Of a DNA stretch of 6,963 nt, positions 5,835 through 6,963 are shown one piece after another (position 1 is the stretch's first letter; the number at the start of each line of letters is the position of its first letter). Source of the DNA: Actinomycetota bacterium (lineage in GTDB: Bacteria > Actinomycetota > CADDZG01 > JAHWKV01); assembly GCA_019347725.1 (NCBI GenBank), contig JAHWKV010000048.1:1-6963 (forward strand). Direction: 5' to 3'. The notes under the pieces were generated by a model. The model saw only the letters and a program-made list of their open reading frames with translations, was not told the DNA's origin and searched no databases. The position numbers were made by a program, and so were the translations under genes.

Positions 5835-6542
5835 TTGAACTTGTTTGCCGAATCGATTCGACGTCAGCTGGCCGAGGGAAAGACCATAAACATGCCGGGG
5901 GTCTATGACGCGATGTCGGCTCGTCTGGCGGCTCAGGCGGGCTTCGATGTGTTGTTTATCTCCGGCTATTCCGTCTCCGCCTCGCGGCTTGGGGCGCCCG
6001 ACTTCGGATACCTGACGCAGAGCGAGATTACCGATACCGCCCGCGGCGTTTGTACGAATGTGGACCTCCCGGTGATCGTTGACGCGGATACCGGGTACGG
6101 CAACCCGCTCAACTGCATACGGACCGCCGAGCTGTTGCACGGGGCGGGGGCCGCCGGGATCTTTCTCGAGGATCAGGTATGGCCGAAGAAGTGTGGGCAC
6201 TTTGCCGGGAAGAAGGTGGTGGAGGCAGAGGATTGGCTCGCCAAGCTGAAGGCCGTGGTGGATCAGCGGGATCGGGGCGTGGACCTGTTCGTGGTCGCCA
6301 GAACCGACGCGCTGAGCACTCGGGGTATTGATGAGGCGATCCTGCGGGCCCGGCAGGCCAGGGACCTGGGCGTGGATGCCGTGTTCGTAGAAGCTCCTCG
6401 AAGCGTAGAGGACCTGCAGAAGGTTGCCGGTGAGGTCGAGGGCGTAATAAAGGTCGCCAACATGATTGAAGGCGGTTTGACCCCGCTGCTGTCCGACGCC
6501 GAGGCGATCGCCGCGGCGGCGAGGGAGCTCGTCAACGACTGA
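5835..6542 (+). CDS. Isocitrate lyase/PEP mutase superfamily protein, short at the C-terminus
   Basis: A TIM-barrel enzyme family that cleaves or forms C-C bonds of 2-substituted malate- or isocitrate-like acids. The 235 residues contain MPGVYDAMSARLA (20-32), ISGYSVSAS (42-50), the Mg-binding DADTGYGN (83-90), LEDQ (111-114), KKCGH (118-122, catalytic Cys120), ARTDA (155-159), EAP (186-188), ANMIEGG (208-214) and TPLLS (216-220). KKCGH points to a lyase of the methylisocitrate/2,3-dimethylmalate lyase type rather than a PEP mutase; the substrate cannot be fixed. Relatives usually run to about 280-290 residues, with a final strand and helices after TPLLS. Here the protein ends 15 residues after that motif. 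Readthrough of the TGA gives only Arg/Pro/Gly-rich sequence, so no simple lost tail is visible. The start is TTG with a good ribosome binding site. The gene diverges from the PBP gene across 71 bases and has no prp or glyoxylate-cycle neighbours in view. Confidence 0.85.
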   Translation: MNLFAESIRRQLAEGKTINMPGVYDAMSARLAAQAGFDVLFISGYSVSASRLGAPDFGYLTQSEITDTARGVCTNVDLPVIVDADTGYGNPLNCIRTAELLHGAGAAGIFLEDQVWPKKCGHFAGKKVVEAEDWLAKLKAVVDQRDRGVDLFVVARTDALSTRGIDEAILRARQARDLGVDAVFVEAPRSVEDLQKVAGEVEGVIKVANMIEGGLTPLLSDAEAIAAAARELVND

Positions 6543-6550
6543 CATCGAGG

Positions 6551-6600
6551 GCGTGCGCGCCCGCCCGCGTCCGAGCAGGCGCATAGGTGGGCGCGCACGC
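6551..6600. terminator. Strong GC stem-loop just after the ICL-like gene
   Basis: GCGTGCGCGCCC (6551-6562) is a perfect 12-base inverted repeat of GGGCGCGCACGC (6589-6600). One G-T wobble and two more pairs extend the stem to 15 (6551-6565 with 6586-6600) around a 20-base loop. It starts eight bases after the TGA stop. There is no T tract, so it would be a non-canonical terminator or an mRNA 3'-end stabiliser. The dyad is certain; the role is inferred from position. Confidence 0.5.
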
Positions 6601-6617
6601 GGCCCGCTTGCCCCAGC

Positions 6618-6693
6618 AGGCGCGGGCGCGCCTAGGCCGCCCGCCAAGGAGGCGCGGGCGCGCCTAAGCCCGCCAGGAGGCGCGGGTGCGCCT
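6618..6693. repeat. Three direct copies of a 16-base palindrome at the 3' end of the transaldolase gene
   Basis: AGGCGCGGGCGCGCCT occurs at 6618-6633 and 6650-6665, and as AGGCGCGGGTGCGCCT at 6678-6693. Copy-to-copy distances are 32 and 28 bases, and the spacers are related (GCCCGCCA precedes copies two and three with small changes). Each copy can fold as a six-pair hairpin with a four-base loop on either strand. The third copy contains the first bases of the transaldolase stop codon (6692-6694, minus strand). A bidirectional terminator block or a short palindromic repeat family are both possible. Confidence 0.8.
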
Positions 6694-6963
6694 AGGCCCG
6701 CGCGAGCTGCTCGCGCTTGCCTTCGAGCCCGCCGATCAGCTCCTCGAAGGACGCCGCGAACTTCTCGACGCCCTCGCGCTCCAGGGTGGCAAACGCGTCG
6801 TCGAGGTCCACACCGGCGGCGCGCGCCTTGTCGAACAGCTCCCGGGCCTCCTGCACCCCGGTCTCCAGCGTCGCCTCCACCGTGCCGTGGTCGCGCATCG
6901 CCTCGAGGGTCTCGATGGGCATGGTGTCGACCGTGTCGGGGCCCACGAGCGCCTCGACGTAGA
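6692..6963 (-). CDS. tal: Transaldolase, C-terminal part (5' end outside the window)
   Basis: Transaldolase moves a dihydroxyacetone unit between sugar phosphates in the non-oxidative pentose phosphate pathway. The frame is open to the right edge. Its visible part begins with YVEALVGPDTVDTMP, continues with ETLEAMRDHG, and ends with a helical region containing AGVDLDDAFATLEREGVEKF and ASFEELIGGLEGKREQL. This matches the conserved C-terminal part of the longer, single-domain transaldolases found in actinobacteria and others. The Schiff-base lysine and most of the barrel lie outside the window, so activity cannot be judged. The GTG at 6946 is internal, not a start. In many genomes tal lies beside tkt, zwf or pgi, which would be to the right of this window. 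The stop codon overlaps the last palindrome of the repeat block. Confidence 0.88.
   Translation of the reverse strand, partial: YVEALVGPDTVDTMPIETLEAMRDHGTVEATLETGVQEARELFDKARAAGVDLDDAFATLEREGVEKFAASFEELIGGLEGKREQLARA

Noticed and set aside
5769..6647. 292-residue open frame on the minus strand opposite the ICL-like gene
   Set aside because: It covers the whole coding strand of a protein with complete family motifs. Its own translation is rich in Arg, Pro and Gly with no recognisable domain, as expected for an antisense frame in GC-rich DNA.
6543..6691. Frameshift or readthrough restoring the C-terminus of the ICL-like protein
   Set aside because: The same frame after the TGA is open but gives only Arg/Pro/Gly-rich sequence, and none of the expected final-strand pattern of the family appears. 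No simple indel explains the short end.
6618..6693. CRISPR array or attachment site
   Set aside because: There are only three short palindromes with 12-16 base related spacers, and no integrase, cas or mobile gene in view.
6480..6963. Sharp GC jump marking a foreign or chimeric join at the right end
   Set aside because: Hand counts gave 57% GC at 6001-6060 and 68% at 6721-6780, but 67% already at 6241-6300 inside the ICL-like gene. There is no clear step at the suspected join.

Overview
This is a 6,963-base, high-GC bacterial chromosomal window with five complete or nearly complete protein genes, one gene cut at each edge, and unusually repeat-rich gaps between genes. I favour an actinobacterium-like source. 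The reasons are the DUF2207 membrane protein with a glycine-rich tail, the class A penicillin-binding protein with a long Pro/Ser/Thr-rich tail, at least one gene that looks leaderless, and the style of the transaldolase C-terminus. This placement is inference, not proof. I see no tRNA, rRNA, CRISPR array, transposase or phage gene.

Layout, left to right: (1) the 3' part of a DUF2207-family membrane protein gene (+), whose last codons are the first unit of a five-copy, 21-base tandem array; (2) converging on it, an ATP sulfurylase gene (sat, -); (3) diverging from sat across a 197-base gap, a gene (+) for a membrane-anchored HtrA/trypsin-fold protein that has lost all three catalytic-triad residues, so a pseudoprotease; (4) converging on that, a class A penicillin-binding protein gene (-); (5) diverging from the PBP gene across 71 bases, a short member of the isocitrate lyase/PEP mutase superfamily (+); (6) a roughly 150-base, very GC-rich gap with one long stem-loop and three copies of a 16-base palindrome; (7) the 3' end of a transaldolase gene (-) running off the right edge.

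The genes strictly alternate in strand, so no two form an operon and each needs its own promoter. Their products cover sulfate activation (Sat), peptidoglycan synthesis (PBP), C-C bond cleavage of a small carboxylic acid (ICL-like) and the pentose phosphate pathway (transaldolase). The pseudoprotease and the PBP share a topology, with a short cytoplasmic N-terminus, one membrane segment, an extracytoplasmic domain and a low-complexity tail. They face each other tail to tail, which makes a cell-envelope role for the pseudoprotease reasonable but unproven.

The points most worth a second look are the complete loss of the protease triad, an Asn-to-Arg change in the ATP sulfurylase QTRN motif, the ICL-family protein that stops about 50 residues early just before a strong hairpin, and two unrelated repeat arrays that each begin inside the stop-codon region of a gene. 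No clearly new multi-gene system is visible.
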